From contig JBGAHR010000009.1 in NCBI GenBank assembly GCA_044226045.1, positions 51,811 through 115,810 of the forward strand: a DNA stretch of 64,000 nt. The letters are read 5' to 3'. Position numbers and translations under genes: made by a program. Every line of letters starts with the position of its first letter. Position 1 is the stretch's first letter. Shown in pieces: positions 25,783-34,599 of the stretch. This stretch comes from Endoryza sp044226045. GTDB taxonomy: Bacteria > Bacteroidota > Bacteroidia > Chitinophagales > Chitinophagaceae. Under the pieces are notes generated by a model. That model was not told where the DNA came from. It worked only from the letters and a program-made list of their open reading frames with translations, and ran no database searches.

Positions 25783-27702
25783 CTATTTGATCCCCGCGCG
25801 TTTGTTCAGATCCGCTATGGGTATTAAAATACTCCTGCCCATTTTTTCCTTTCCGCGATAAGTAACCACTCTGAAACGGACAGCGTCTTTGGGGGGTGTT
25901 AAAACACCAGTGTATTTCGGATAAAACCTGTCGGGTTCTGAATTGTCGAAACTATAATAGATATCCAGTCCATCTATTTCTGTCGCGAGTTCAATCTGCA
26001 ATTTCCCGTTTGCGTCTTTTTTGGGCGAAATGATGGGATCATAGATGCCGCGTGAATATTTTGTTTCCGACTGATCCAGTCTCTCAAAATGCTTTTCCGC
26101 GCGGGCAACAAATTCCATCCAGTTCCTGGTTTGCTTGGGCGACCACAGGCATTCGCTGATGGCCATTCCACGAGGCCAGGTCATATACTGTGCCTGGCGC
26201 AGATTATAAATCTGTTCTGTCCACAAGTTAGCCTGTCCGCCCTTGATCAATTTTTCATTGACACCATCCGGTAGCGGTTCAAATTCATAACTTTTTTTCA
26301 TACGAAGGGAAGCATATACCGGAGGTTCTGTTGATACATCACCCTGCATATAGTCTATATAAACAAAAGTAGTAGGGCTCATCACTACTTCATGTCCCAA
26401 TTTGGCTGCCTCGATTCCTCCTTTCATTCCTCGCCAGCTCATTACCGCAGCATTCGGTGCCAGCCCTCCGTCCAGTATCTCGTCCCAGCCTATCAGTTTT
26501 TTGCCTTTCGACATAATGATCTTCTCTACTTTCTTCACAAAATAGCTTTGCACTTCATCCAGGTTCTTCAGGTTTTCTCTTTTCATCAGGTTCTTTATCT
26601 GTTCGCTTTTTTCCCAGAAGTTTCTGGCAGTTTCATCTCCTCCCATGTGTATATATTCGAAAGGAAACAATGCCGCTACTTCAGTAAATACTTTATCGAG
26701 GAATTCATAAACTTTATCATTGGCAGGACAGAGCGTGTTATCTACCAACCCATAGAAATGTCCACCTGCCGGCCATTCCATGAATTTTTCTCCTGAATTA
26801 ACCTGGTAAGTTCCCGGCGTACAACTGAGTTCGGGATAGGCGGCCAATGCCGCCAGGCTATGACCGGGCACATCTATTTCCGGGAGAATATTTACAAACC
26901 GGTCTTTTGCATATTGAACAATATCCTTGATATCCTGTTGCGTAAAAAATCCACCGTAAGTGCGGGGTTCATCAGGTTCTGGTTTGGAAAAAGTATTGAA
27001 CTGACCGGTCTTGTCCACCCGCCAGGCGCCGACTTCGGTCAATTTTGGATAGGCTTTGATTTCGATTCTCCATCCCTGGTCGTCAGTCAGGTGCAGGTGA
27101 AGCAAATTGTATTTGTACTTCACCATATCGTCGATGTATCGCTGCACTTCCTGCTTGTTAAAGAAATGCCTGGATACATCCAACATCAGCCCGCGCCAGC
27201 CAAAACGAGGATAGTCAACGATTTTTACTCCTGGAATGATCCAGTAATTCTTTTTTACCATGTCGGCGCTTTCCACTTCTTTGGGCATTAACTGGAGCAA
27301 TGTTTGCACACCATAAAAAAGACCGGCAGGTTTGTTGGCCCGTAATATCACCAGGCTGGATCCCACCTCCAGTGTATACCCTTCGTTTCCGATTCGAGTA
27401 TCCTCTTTTCTATTGAGAGAAATGGCAATGGTAGACCCCCGGCTGTCTTTTGCATCTGCCGGAAGCTGAACGTTCATAGGATATCCGGTAGCACGCAGTA
27501 GCTGCTGGGCCAGGTAGCGAGCGACCATTTGCAGATCCGCGTTTTTTTCAGCGATTTCAATTATTGAATAATTATTCAGTTCAAAACTCCCCCCTTTCTT
27601 TTCAAGCGACACGGGCTGGGGAATAATCGCAATCTCCGGACTCTGCTGGGCGCCAGCCGCAATACTCAGAAAAAGTAGAAAACAAACAGTGATTTTTTTC
27701 AT
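25783..27702 (-). CDS. beta-N-acetylhexosaminidase, GH20
   Basis: 639 residues from the ATG at 27702; signal peptide 1-19. Residues about 25-150 are the GH20b domain, 150-500 the catalytic barrel. HMGGDE (about 354-359) is the catalytic Asp-Glu pair of substrate-assisted catalysis. WRGLMLDVSRHFF, HLHLTDDQGWRIEI and WPRGMAISECLWSP are further landmarks. The last 110 residues are a beta domain (IDGLDIYYSFDNSEPDRFYPKY, a CHB_HEX-type tail). It releases GlcNAc/GalNAc from chitin oligomers, glycoproteins or peptidoglycan in the periplasm, and would feed the NagB fusion enzyme at 54205. Confidence 0.95.
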   Translation of the reverse strand: MKKITVCFLLFLSIAAGAQQSPEIAIIPQPVSLEKKGGSFELNNYSIIEIAEKNADLQMVARYLAQQLLRATGYPMNVQLPADAKDSRGSTIAISLNRKEDTRIGNEGYTLEVGSSLVILRANKPAGLFYGVQTLLQLMPKEVESADMVKKNYWIIPGVKIVDYPRFGWRGLMLDVSRHFFNKQEVQRYIDDMVKYKYNLLHLHLTDDQGWRIEIKAYPKLTEVGAWRVDKTGQFNTFSKPEPDEPRTYGGFFTQQDIKDIVQYAKDRFVNILPEIDVPGHSLAALAAYPELSCTPGTYQVNSGEKFMEWPAGGHFYGLVDNTLCPANDKVYEFLDKVFTEVAALFPFEYIHMGGDETARNFWEKSEQIKNLMKRENLKNLDEVQSYFVKKVEKIIMSKGKKLIGWDEILDGGLAPNAAVMSWRGMKGGIEAAKLGHEVVMSPTTFVYIDYMQGDVSTEPPVYASLRMKKSYEFEPLPDGVNEKLIKGGQANLWTEQIYNLRQAQYMTWPRGMAISECLWSPKQTRNWMEFVARAEKHFERLDQSETKYSRGIYDPIISPKKDANGKLQIELATEIDGLDIYYSFDNSEPDRFYPKYTGVLTPPKDAVRFRVVTYRGKEKMGRSILIPIADLNKRAGIK

Positions 27703-27802
27703 ATTCAAACTTTATGGATGGAAGGCAATAAAATTAGGGAATATCCTTTTCCTATTACGCCAGAATCGCTTAATTTTCCAGAGGTTGAATGGCTCACAAA
27801 GC

Positions 27803-27810
27803 TATCTTTG
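27803..27810 (+). promoter_or_regulatory. -7 promoter element TATCTTTG of the stress-protein gene
   Basis: Exact TAnnTTTG match 39 nt before the start at 27850; TTG at 27785-27787 is a possible -33 element (15-nt spacer, short). Confidence 0.5.
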
Positions 27811-27849
27811 CCTCAAATTAAACAACCAACTATTTAAACAAGGACTGCA

Positions 27850-28674
27850 ATGAAAAAATTCCTCGTTCCTACCGATTTTTCTGAGACGTCAAAAAATGCC
27901 GCATCCTATGCCGTAAAAATGCTGCACGGCAAACCCGATGTTACTATCATTCTTTATTACGTTTTCGATAATGCGGCCGGCAGTGATGGTACATTATTGA
28001 CTGAGGATGACATGGACAGACATACAATTATCGGACATGCGTTGGGGAATATGAAACTTGAGCTTTCCTCCTATGGCGATACCCCTATAGAAACGGTAGC
28101 TGAATTCGGCACCTCCCTGGTTGAAAATATCGAACGTTTTGTTAGACATCACGGTATCGACATGGTGATAATGGGTATTACGGGCGCCACCAAAATCGAG
28201 CAGATATTCATGGGAAGCAATACCCTCAAACTGGTAAAAGAAGGGGTATGCCCGGTAATGATCATACCTCCCGATGCCAAATTCCAGGAAATTCGGGAAG
28301 TGGCGCTCACCAGCGATTTCAAAGATGTGGAATCAACCATTCCGTTCAATCCGATAAAAAGATTGCTCGACCTTTTCAAACCGACCCTTTACGTCATCAA
28401 TGTCGACAGCGAACATTATGTAGAAATCTCTGATGATTATAAAGCCGAGCGGGCCAAGCTGGAAAAACATTTTGCAAACTATAACCCGCAATTTGCATTC
28501 ATCCGCTTGTTCGACTTCCTGGAAGCAATCAATAACTTTTCTCGTGATAAGGAAATTGACCTGATCATAACCGTTCCGAAAAGACATTCATTCCTGGGCG
28601 GACTATTCAAAACAAGCCATACCAAAAAACTGGCCTACCACAGTAATGTTCCTATTGTGGCTATCCACGAATAA
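27850..28674 (+). CDS. tandem universal stress protein
   Basis: 274 residues made of two UspA domains (about 1-140 and 150-274). The first starts KKFLVPTDFSETSKNAASYAV and has the ATP-binding pattern GITGATKIEQIFMGSNTLKLV (G-2x-G-9x-G-S/T). The second is degenerate in its loop (VPKRHSFLGGLFKTSHTKKL). Cytoplasmic. Probably nucleotide-binding and induced in stationary or stress conditions. The methyltransferase gene follows after 11 nt, so it is probably co-transcribed. Confidence 0.92.
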   Translation: MKKFLVPTDFSETSKNAASYAVKMLHGKPDVTIILYYVFDNAAGSDGTLLTEDDMDRHTIIGHALGNMKLELSSYGDTPIETVAEFGTSLVENIERFVRHHGIDMVIMGITGATKIEQIFMGSNTLKLVKEGVCPVMIIPPDAKFQEIREVALTSDFKDVESTIPFNPIKRLLDLFKPTLYVINVDSEHYVEISDDYKAERAKLEKHFANYNPQFAFIRLFDFLEAINNFSRDKEIDLIITVPKRHSFLGGLFKTSHTKKLAYHSNVPIVAIHE

Positions 28675-28685
28675 CACTTTTTTAA

Positions 28686-29273
28686 ATGGATCAGCTGAAT
28701 GCAGGTTTCTGGGATAACCGATATCTTTCCGATCAAACCGGTTGGGATATCGGTTTTCCTTCTACCCCCTTGCGCGATTATATCGATCAACTGCAAAATA
28801 AAGAGCTGGAGATCCTCATCCCCGGATGTGGCAATGCCTATGAAGCTGAATACCTGCTGGAAAACGGATTCCGGCATTTGTCTGTGGTAGATATCTCTCC
28901 AGTGCTGACCCAACGACTGAAGGATAAATATGAGCGGTGGCTGAACAGGGAATTGACAGTGATTACTGGTGACTTCTTCGGTCTGACGGGAACTTATGAC
29001 CTGATCCTGGAGCAAACATTTTTTTGCGCACTCGATCCTGCACTTCGGACAGACTACGTAAAAAAGATTCATTCTTTACTCAATACCGGAGGAAAGCTGG
29101 TTGGACTTCTGTTCGATCGCACATTTGAGGGCGGGCCACCATTCGGGGGAAATAAGGACGAGTATCTCAATTTGTTTTCACCCTTGTTTCATATCAAAAC
29201 GATGGAGCCCTGTTACAATTCCATTAAACCCAGAATGGGTTCTGAACTCTTTATCATACTGGAAAAGAAATAA
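28686..29273 (+). CDS. SAM-dependent methyltransferase, TPMT-like
   Basis: 195 residues. It opens FWDNRYLSDQTGWDIGFPSTPL, the thiopurine-methyltransferase-family N-terminus (W-x-x-RY...TGWD). LEILIPGCGNAYEAEYL (about 42-58) is SAM motif I, VVDISP motif II, and LILEQTFFCALDPALR motif IV with its typical FFC. Bacterial members methylate thiols, halides or selenium/tellurium compounds. The substrate is not evident here. Confidence 0.88.
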   Translation: MDQLNAGFWDNRYLSDQTGWDIGFPSTPLRDYIDQLQNKELEILIPGCGNAYEAEYLLENGFRHLSVVDISPVLTQRLKDKYERWLNRELTVITGDFFGLTGTYDLILEQTFFCALDPALRTDYVKKIHSLLNTGGKLVGLLFDRTFEGGPPFGGNKDEYLNLFSPLFHIKTMEPCYNSIKPRMGSELFIILEKK

Positions 29274-29278
29274 CCTTT

Positions 29279-30343
29279 CTATACCGCGGGCTCCTGCTGG
29301 CTCAGGCAATGAAAACTCCCCAGGCCCCAAATGATGTCTGACGAATCGATTCCTATCACGTCCCGGGTTGGAAAGCAATCCTGGATGATCTCCAAAGCCT
29401 TCTCATCTTTTTTGCAGTTAAAAACCGGAACGATGACGGATTTGTTCGCAATATAGAAATTGGCATAAGAGCAGGGCAGCCGCTGATCTTCGTAGATCAA
29501 TTCATCCGGCATCGGCAATTCTACTATATTCAGCTGTTTGCCATTGAGCAAACGCATTTTCTGCAACTGTTTCAGGTTATGCTGCAATAAGGAATAGTTA
29601 TCGTCTGCTTTATTCTCCTCTATTACTGTCAGCACTGTGTCTTCATTAACAAAACGAACTGTATCGTCAATATGTCCGTCGGTATCATCCCCTACGATGC
29701 CCTCATCGACCCATAACACCTGTTCAACACCATAAAAGTCGCATAGAAACTTTTCAATCTGTTCCTGGTTCAAATGGGGGTTTCTGTTTTCATTCAACAG
29801 GCAGGCTGTAGATGTGAGCACGGTTCCTTTCCCATTAAATTCAACCGACCCTCCTTCCATCACTATGCCGGGGTAAAAAACCGGCAGCCCGAACTGTTTT
29901 CCGATCAGGGTTGGAATAACATCGTCGAGATCAAACGGCGGATATTTATTTCCCCAGGCATTATATCCCCAGTCAACAATTACTTTCCCGATTTCTGCTG
30001 CGGGGTTGATCAAAAAGGCTGGACCATGGTCGCGGCACCAGGCATCATTGGTTGGATGGAAATAGAACTCCACTTTAGAGAGGTCCACACCTGCCTGTTG
30101 CAGGTATCCTGTGGCGACTTGTTTCATCGCTTCATCTTTCACATTGATGCGAACGAGTTCTCCCCTCGTCAGCTCTTTGATGAATAGACTATAGTTTGGA
30201 AAAATCGTGTGGATCTTGCCGGGCCAGCTTGCTTCTTTGTGTGGCCAGCTTAACCAGGTAGCAGTATGCGGTGCAAATTCTGCCGGAAAATAATAGCCCA
30301 GTTCTTTGGGAGTGAGGTTGCCGATGGTCTCAGGATTCTTCAT
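29279..30343 (-). CDS. aguA: agmatine deiminase
   Basis: 354 residues from the ATG at 30343. It hydrolyses agmatine to N-carbamoylputrescine and ammonia. Peptidyl-arginine-deiminase fold motifs: HTATWLSWPH near the N-terminus, WCRDHGPAFLI, VMEGGSVEFNGKGTVLTS, GDDTDGHIDDTVRF (catalytic Asp/His) and the catalytic Cys in GSFHCLSQQ near the C-terminus. Its start overlaps the end of aguB by 14 nt, giving a coupled pair for the two last steps to putrescine. No arginine decarboxylase is in the window. Confidence 0.95.
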   Translation of the reverse strand: MKNPETIGNLTPKELGYYFPAEFAPHTATWLSWPHKEASWPGKIHTIFPNYSLFIKELTRGELVRINVKDEAMKQVATGYLQQAGVDLSKVEFYFHPTNDAWCRDHGPAFLINPAAEIGKVIVDWGYNAWGNKYPPFDLDDVIPTLIGKQFGLPVFYPGIVMEGGSVEFNGKGTVLTSTACLLNENRNPHLNQEQIEKFLCDFYGVEQVLWVDEGIVGDDTDGHIDDTVRFVNEDTVLTVIEENKADDNYSLLQHNLKQLQKMRLLNGKQLNIVELPMPDELIYEDQRLPCSYANFYIANKSVIVPVFNCKKDEKALEIIQDCFPTRDVIGIDSSDIIWGLGSFHCLSQQEPAV

Positions 30344-31208
30344 CAATAAATCTTTTAGTAATGCCCTGGTAGGAGTCGATTCTTCGGTCGCGCAGGAATG
30401 GCCAGTGAGTGCGGTAACGATCCGTTTTTTCCGTTTCTATCGCCTGAACAATTACTTCTTCCTGGTCGTGAGAAGCCTGGTAAATAACCGTACCAAAAGG
30501 ATTGGCAATGAAAGAGCCTCCCCAGAATTTCATCGCACCATTTTGCTCAAACCCAACCCTGTTTACGCTTACCACATGCACGCCATTGGCTACTGCATGG
30601 CTCCGTTGAATCGTTTGCCAGGCGTTATACTGCTCAACATTGGTTGCTTCATCCTGCGAAGTAGCCCAGCCGATCGCGGTAGGATAAAACAGGATCTCAG
30701 CTCCCATCAGCGCCGTAATTCTTGCGGCCTCGGGATACCACTGATCCCAGCAAATCAATACACCGAAAGTGGCATACTTCGTTCTCCATATCTTATAACC
30801 GAGGTCTCCCGGTGTAAAATAAAATTTCTCGTAGTAGGCAGGATCATCCGGAATATGCATCTTCCGGTATTTTCCCATATAGGTACCATCGGCATCAATC
30901 ACAGCCGTGGTATTGTGATAAAGCCCCTGCGCCCTTTTCTCAAACAGGGAGGCAATGATCACCACTTTCAATTCCGCAGCCACTTTCCCCAATGCATCCG
31001 TGGAAGGACCGGGGATGGCCTCGGCCAGTTTGAAATTCTCATAGTCTTCCACATCGCAGAAATAAAGGGAAGTGAAAAGTTCCTGCAGGCAAACGATCTG
31101 CGCACCCCTGGCTGCAGCTTCTTTCACCTTCGAGATTGCTTTTGCGAGATTCTCTTCTTTATTAGCGGTACAGGTCATCTGTACCAGGCCCACTTTGACT
31201 GTTGCCAT
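30330..31208 (-). CDS. aguB: N-carbamoylputrescine amidohydrolase
   Basis: 292 residues, carbon-nitrogen hydrolase (nitrilase) family. The triad is Glu in CLQELFTSLYFC, Lys in YRKMHIPDD and Cys in LICWDQWYPEAAR. It turns N-carbamoylputrescine into putrescine, CO2 and ammonia. HIPDDPAYYEKFYFTPGD and the SHAVANGVHVVSVNRVG segment are typical of the AguB branch. It is first gene of the aguB-aguA unit, with a promoter element 20-27 nt upstream. Confidence 0.95.
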   Translation of the reverse strand: MATVKVGLVQMTCTANKEENLAKAISKVKEAAARGAQIVCLQELFTSLYFCDVEDYENFKLAEAIPGPSTDALGKVAAELKVVIIASLFEKRAQGLYHNTTAVIDADGTYMGKYRKMHIPDDPAYYEKFYFTPGDLGYKIWRTKYATFGVLICWDQWYPEAARITALMGAEILFYPTAIGWATSQDEATNVEQYNAWQTIQRSHAVANGVHVVSVNRVGFEQNGAMKFWGGSFIANPFGTVIYQASHDQEEVIVQAIETEKTDRYRTHWPFLRDRRIDSYQGITKRFIDEES

Positions 31209-31227
31209 TCTTTCAAAAATTGAGTCG

Positions 31228-31235
31228 CAAAAATA
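31228..31235 (-). promoter_or_regulatory. -7 promoter element TATTTTTG of aguBA (minus strand)
   Basis: Exact TAnnTTTG read on the minus strand, its 3' end 19 nt before the aguB ATG. A transcript from it would have a leader of about a dozen bases. Confidence 0.5.
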
Positions 31236-31284
31236 CTATGAAAAAAGGGATCCTCCAGTAGCATTTTATGCTGTATGGCCCAGG

Positions 31285-31620
31285 CCCTGAAAGTGAGAGC
31301 GGAAGGAGAAACAGAAAGGGAAACAGAAACGGAAAGGGAAAGAGCGGGAGCGGAAGCGGGAATGAGAGTGAGAGCGGGAGCGGAAGGAGAAACAGAAACG
31401 GAAAGGGAAAGGGAAAAAACGGAGCGGGAGCGGGAGCGGATTAGGAGAAGTTGAATTTGATCCATTTACCAATTCAATTAATTCTTCGGTGGTGAAGAGC
31501 GATAGAATAAAGCCGGGCAATTGTTGAAATTCAGTTTGCTGTTTACAGTTAGCGGTTTGCGGTTAATTGGCAAATTGGCCCATTGGCTCATTGACTAATT
31601 GCCGCCTCAGCGTTTTCCCC
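31285..31620. repeat. GA-rich tract plus TTTGCGG and AATTGGC heptamer repeats
   Basis: 31290-31442 is a purine run of GAGCGG, GAAACG and GAAAGG hexamers, in part duplicated. 31535-31562 is GTTTGCTGTTTACAGTT-type heptamers. 31565-31605 is TTGGCAAATTGGCCCATTGG-type heptamers, a family seen again at 56137-56180 and 56715-56758. It lies in the divergent gap between aguB and the FAH-fold gene; a TATCTTTT near 31642-31650 is the likely promoter of the latter. No open frame of note. Confidence 0.8.
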
Positions 31621-31653
31621 TGACAACAATGATTTTTTATCTATCTTTTACCA

Positions 31654-32487
31654 ATGAAAATTTACAGAACCAACAAGGGCATTGTTGTAGAAGAAAAAGG
31701 TCAGTACCACCTGGGCATCGATATTCACTGGGATGCATTCATAAACCGGGATCATCTATATGAGGCCGTAAAGGCAGAAATCATTCAATGGCCTGCCATC
31801 ACAGAAGAACAGTTCAGGCAATATGCCATTCTGGCTCCGCTTCAATCGCAGGAGGTATGGGCCGCGGGGGTTACCTATTTACGCAGCCGCGATGCCCGTA
31901 TGGAAGAATCCAGGGATGCCGGTGGCGGCAGTTTTTACGACCGGGTATATGACGCCAATCGGCCGGAACTGTTTTTCAAATCGGTTGCTCACAGAGTTGT
32001 TCCTTCTGGAGGTTTTGTAAGAATTCGAAAAGACTCTACATGGAATGTACCGGAGCCCGAGCTCACACTTTGCCTGAATTCAAACGGGCAAATTATCGGA
32101 TATACTATTGGCAATGATATGAGTTCAAGAAGTATTGAGGGAGAAAATCCACTTTACTTACCACAGGCCAAAACCTATGACGGAAGTGCGGCGATCGGGC
32201 CCTGTATTTTCACTGATGCCCATCCCCTGCCTGCCGATAGCCAGATAAAAATATCCATCCATCGAAATCAGGCTGTTGTATTCGAAGGTTCCATCGGAAT
32301 AGACAGGATGAAAAGAAAACACGAAGAACTGGCTTCCTTCCTGTTTCGTGAATGCAGCTTTCCTCATGGATGTCTGTTGATGACAGGTACCGGAATCGTA
32401 CCACCCAATGAGTTTACACTAGAAAGCGGTGATGAAATAAAAATTGAAATAGATCATATCGGCATACTGACCAATACAGTAGCCTGA
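31654..32487 (+). CDS. fumarylacetoacetate hydrolase family protein
   Basis: 277 residues. The FAH fold occupies about 85-277: VWAAGVTYLRSRDARMEES, the metal-binding acids in WNVPEPELTLCL (two Glu), GYTIGNDMSSRSIEGENP (Asp) and the lysine-containing LPQAKTYDGSAAIGP. These enzymes cleave or decarboxylate 2-oxo acids with Mg2+. Related Bacteroidota proteins are sometimes assigned to 2,4-didehydro-3-deoxy-sugar-acid hydrolysis, but the substrate cannot be told here. Monocistronic. Confidence 0.85.
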   Translation: MKIYRTNKGIVVEEKGQYHLGIDIHWDAFINRDHLYEAVKAEIIQWPAITEEQFRQYAILAPLQSQEVWAAGVTYLRSRDARMEESRDAGGGSFYDRVYDANRPELFFKSVAHRVVPSGGFVRIRKDSTWNVPEPELTLCLNSNGQIIGYTIGNDMSSRSIEGENPLYLPQAKTYDGSAAIGPCIFTDAHPLPADSQIKISIHRNQAVVFEGSIGIDRMKRKHEELASFLFRECSFPHGCLLMTGTGIVPPNEFTLESGDEIKIEIDHIGILTNTVA

Positions 32488-32528
32488 TTCATCCCTTCAT
32501 AAAAAAGATAACTGAAGAATTCCGCCAA

Positions 32529-33593
32529 TTATTTTCCCATTTGCCTGAGAAATGCCACGTGTGAAGCAACCGCATAGCGAACACGAGGATATTCGATGTA
32601 TGCGATACCATACTCGGCACAGGCCTGTTTGATGATCTTGCTGATGGCTGGATAATGTATATGAGAAATTTTGGGAAACAAGTGATGTTCGATCTGGAAA
32701 TTCAACCCGCCAACCAGCCAGCTGACCAGCTTGTTGTTTGTAGCAAAATTGGCTGTTGTTTTCAACTGATGAATGGCCCATTCATCTTCCAGCCGGCCGG
32801 TTTCCTTGTCGGCTACCGGGAATGAAGTATGCTCAACCGTATGTGCCAGTTGAAAAACAATGCTCAGTACAAAACCGGCTACGAGGCTAAACGTGAGAAA
32901 GCAGGCCAGCCAGGTGCCGAAACCCATCATATAAATGGGTAACCCAACAAACAGGAACAGGTACAGGACTTTGAAGCCCCAGAACACCAGGTGATCTGAA
33001 ACACTCATTTTTTTCAGCGGCATACTGCCCACTTTGTTCTTGAAATATTTCTGAAAGTCGAGTACAAACACCCAGAAGATGTAAAGAAGAGCATACAATA
33101 TCCAGAAATAAACATGCTGATATCTGTGAAGACGATATTTTTTCTGTGTAGAGCTCATGCGCATCCAGGGTTGGATATCGATATCATCATCTATACCATC
33201 CACATTGGTGTAAGCATGGTGAATGACGTTGTGCTTCACATTCCACATAAAGCTGCTGCCGCCCAGGAAATTAAGGGAAAACGCAGCCACACCGTTCATC
33301 CATTTGTGTTTGCTAAAGCTTCCATGTGCCCCGTCGTGCATGATGTTGAAGCCGATTGCTGCCACAAATCCTCCCAGTACCACGCTTTCGGCAATCACCC
33401 AAAACAGAGTTGGAGTGAAGAATACGAGATGAATGTATAAGGCAAGAAATCCTGTGGTCAGGATCAGCCCCTTTGTAAAGAGAGAGATATTACCAGTTGT
33501 TGACTTTCCAACTTCGTCAAAATAACGATTGATACGGCTTTTCAACTCAGTGTGAAAAGAATGGCGGACATTGGAAAACTTGGGTGCTTGCAT
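32529..33593 (-). CDS. membrane fatty acid desaturase, acyl-lipid/acyl-CoA front-end type
   Basis: 354 residues with four or more membrane helices. The three His boxes that hold the di-iron centre are HDGAHG (about 105-110), HNVIHHAYTN (about 141-150) and QIEHHLFPKISH (about 302-313). The Q in the third box marks the front-end/linoleoyl-CoA desaturase branch, though no cytochrome b5 domain is fused. It introduces a double bond into fatty acids for membrane fluidity, needing an external ferredoxin or b5-type donor. A clean promoter lies 33-40 nt upstream. Confidence 0.9.
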   Translation of the reverse strand: MQAPKFSNVRHSFHTELKSRINRYFDEVGKSTTGNISLFTKGLILTTGFLALYIHLVFFTPTLFWVIAESVVLGGFVAAIGFNIMHDGAHGSFSKHKWMNGVAAFSLNFLGGSSFMWNVKHNVIHHAYTNVDGIDDDIDIQPWMRMSSTQKKYRLHRYQHVYFWILYALLYIFWVFVLDFQKYFKNKVGSMPLKKMSVSDHLVFWGFKVLYLFLFVGLPIYMMGFGTWLACFLTFSLVAGFVLSIVFQLAHTVEHTSFPVADKETGRLEDEWAIHQLKTTANFATNNKLVSWLVGGLNFQIEHHLFPKISHIHYPAISKIIKQACAEYGIAYIEYPRVRYAVASHVAFLRQMGK

Positions 33594-33625
33594 GAATCCA
33601 GAAATTGATTGATTGATTATTCGTA

Positions 33626-33633
33626 CAAAGATA
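33626..33633 (-). promoter_or_regulatory. -7 promoter element TATCTTTG of the desaturase gene (minus strand)
   Basis: Exact consensus on the minus strand, 32 nt before the desaturase ATG. Confidence 0.5.
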
Positions 33634-33782
33634 ATTCAATCAGTGTTTTATTGTTAATCTGACTCACAAAAAATGCGGTCTTTAATAAAAATTTACACAA
33701 AAGGTCAGGACCGCCGTTTCCTGTAGATATCCCCCGACAAAAAAACAGTTGAACATTTTACACAAAATGATAAACAATTCTC

Positions 33783-34520
33783 TTAGGTTTCCACGAGTAC
33801 CAGAGAATCAAGACTCCGGATACCGATCTTTTTCTCAGTTATATATCCCTCTGCATATTTTACCCCGATCCTTTTTCCCAACATCCGGGCTCTCGCAATC
33901 ACACTATCCAGGAAATCCGGCGTGGAAATGTAAGTCTGCGGGCCCTCCTCTCCGGCTGCAGAAGTATGGAATTGCGTTGCATAGGCCTGGATCGATTGCA
34001 TCCTTTGTTCGAATGAATCGCTTATATCTACCAGCAGGTCCGGTTCATGATACCAGTCCTGCATATAATGTAAAACGTACCGGGGTCTCCATTTAGTTTG
34101 ATCCTGGCCTTTTTCATCTGTGGTTTTGATTTTTGCCAGACCAGACAAAAAACAGGCATCGGCAATCAGGTGCCCGGCCCGGCCATGATCGGGGTGACGA
34201 TCATCCAGGATGTTGCCGATCACAATTTCCGGTTGATACTTTCTGATGGCGGCTATCAGTTTCATCTGATGCTCTTCATCATTTTTAAAAAACCCATCCC
34301 TGAATTTTAAATTTTCCCTTACCGCAACGCCCATGATCCTGGCCGCCTCGGCAGCTTCGGCATATCTTGTTTCAACAGTTCCCCTCGTCCCGAGCTCTCC
34401 CTGTGTCAGATCCAGCACCCCTACTTTTTTACCGGCTTTCACTTCATTGATGATGGTTCCGGAACAGCCAAGCTCCACATCATCCGGATGAACGCCAATG
34501 GCCAATATGTCTAATTTCAT
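33783..34520 (-). CDS. bshB1: bacillithiol biosynthesis deacetylase BshB1
   Basis: 245 residues, PIG-L/LmbE fold. HPDDVELGCSGT (about 12-23) is the zinc-binding and catalytic AHPDDxE motif, and DDRHPDHGRAG (about 105-115) supplies the other zinc His. LDLTQGELGTRGTVETRYAE is characteristic of BshB1. It removes the acetyl group from N-acetylglucosaminyl-malate, step two of making bacillithiol, the low-molecular-weight thiol of Firmicutes and Bacteroidota. bshA and bshC are not in the window. Confidence 0.92.
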   Translation of the reverse strand: MKLDILAIGVHPDDVELGCSGTIINEVKAGKKVGVLDLTQGELGTRGTVETRYAEAAEAARIMGVAVRENLKFRDGFFKNDEEHQMKLIAAIRKYQPEIVIGNILDDRHPDHGRAGHLIADACFLSGLAKIKTTDEKGQDQTKWRPRYVLHYMQDWYHEPDLLVDISDSFEQRMQSIQAYATQFHTSAAGEEGPQTYISTPDFLDSVIARARMLGKRIGVKYAEGYITEKKIGIRSLDSLVLVET

Positions 34521-34547
34521 GATCGAATCAATTTTGAATTAAGGGAT

Positions 34548-34555
34548 CAAAATTA
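34548..34555 (-). promoter_or_regulatory. -7 promoter element TAATTTTG of bshB1 (minus strand)
   Basis: Exact TAnnTTTG on the minus strand, 27 nt before the bshB1 ATG. Confidence 0.45.
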
Positions 34556-34599
34556 AATAAAGTTGGAACAGTATTTTAATCCGAAATTAAACAGCCTGT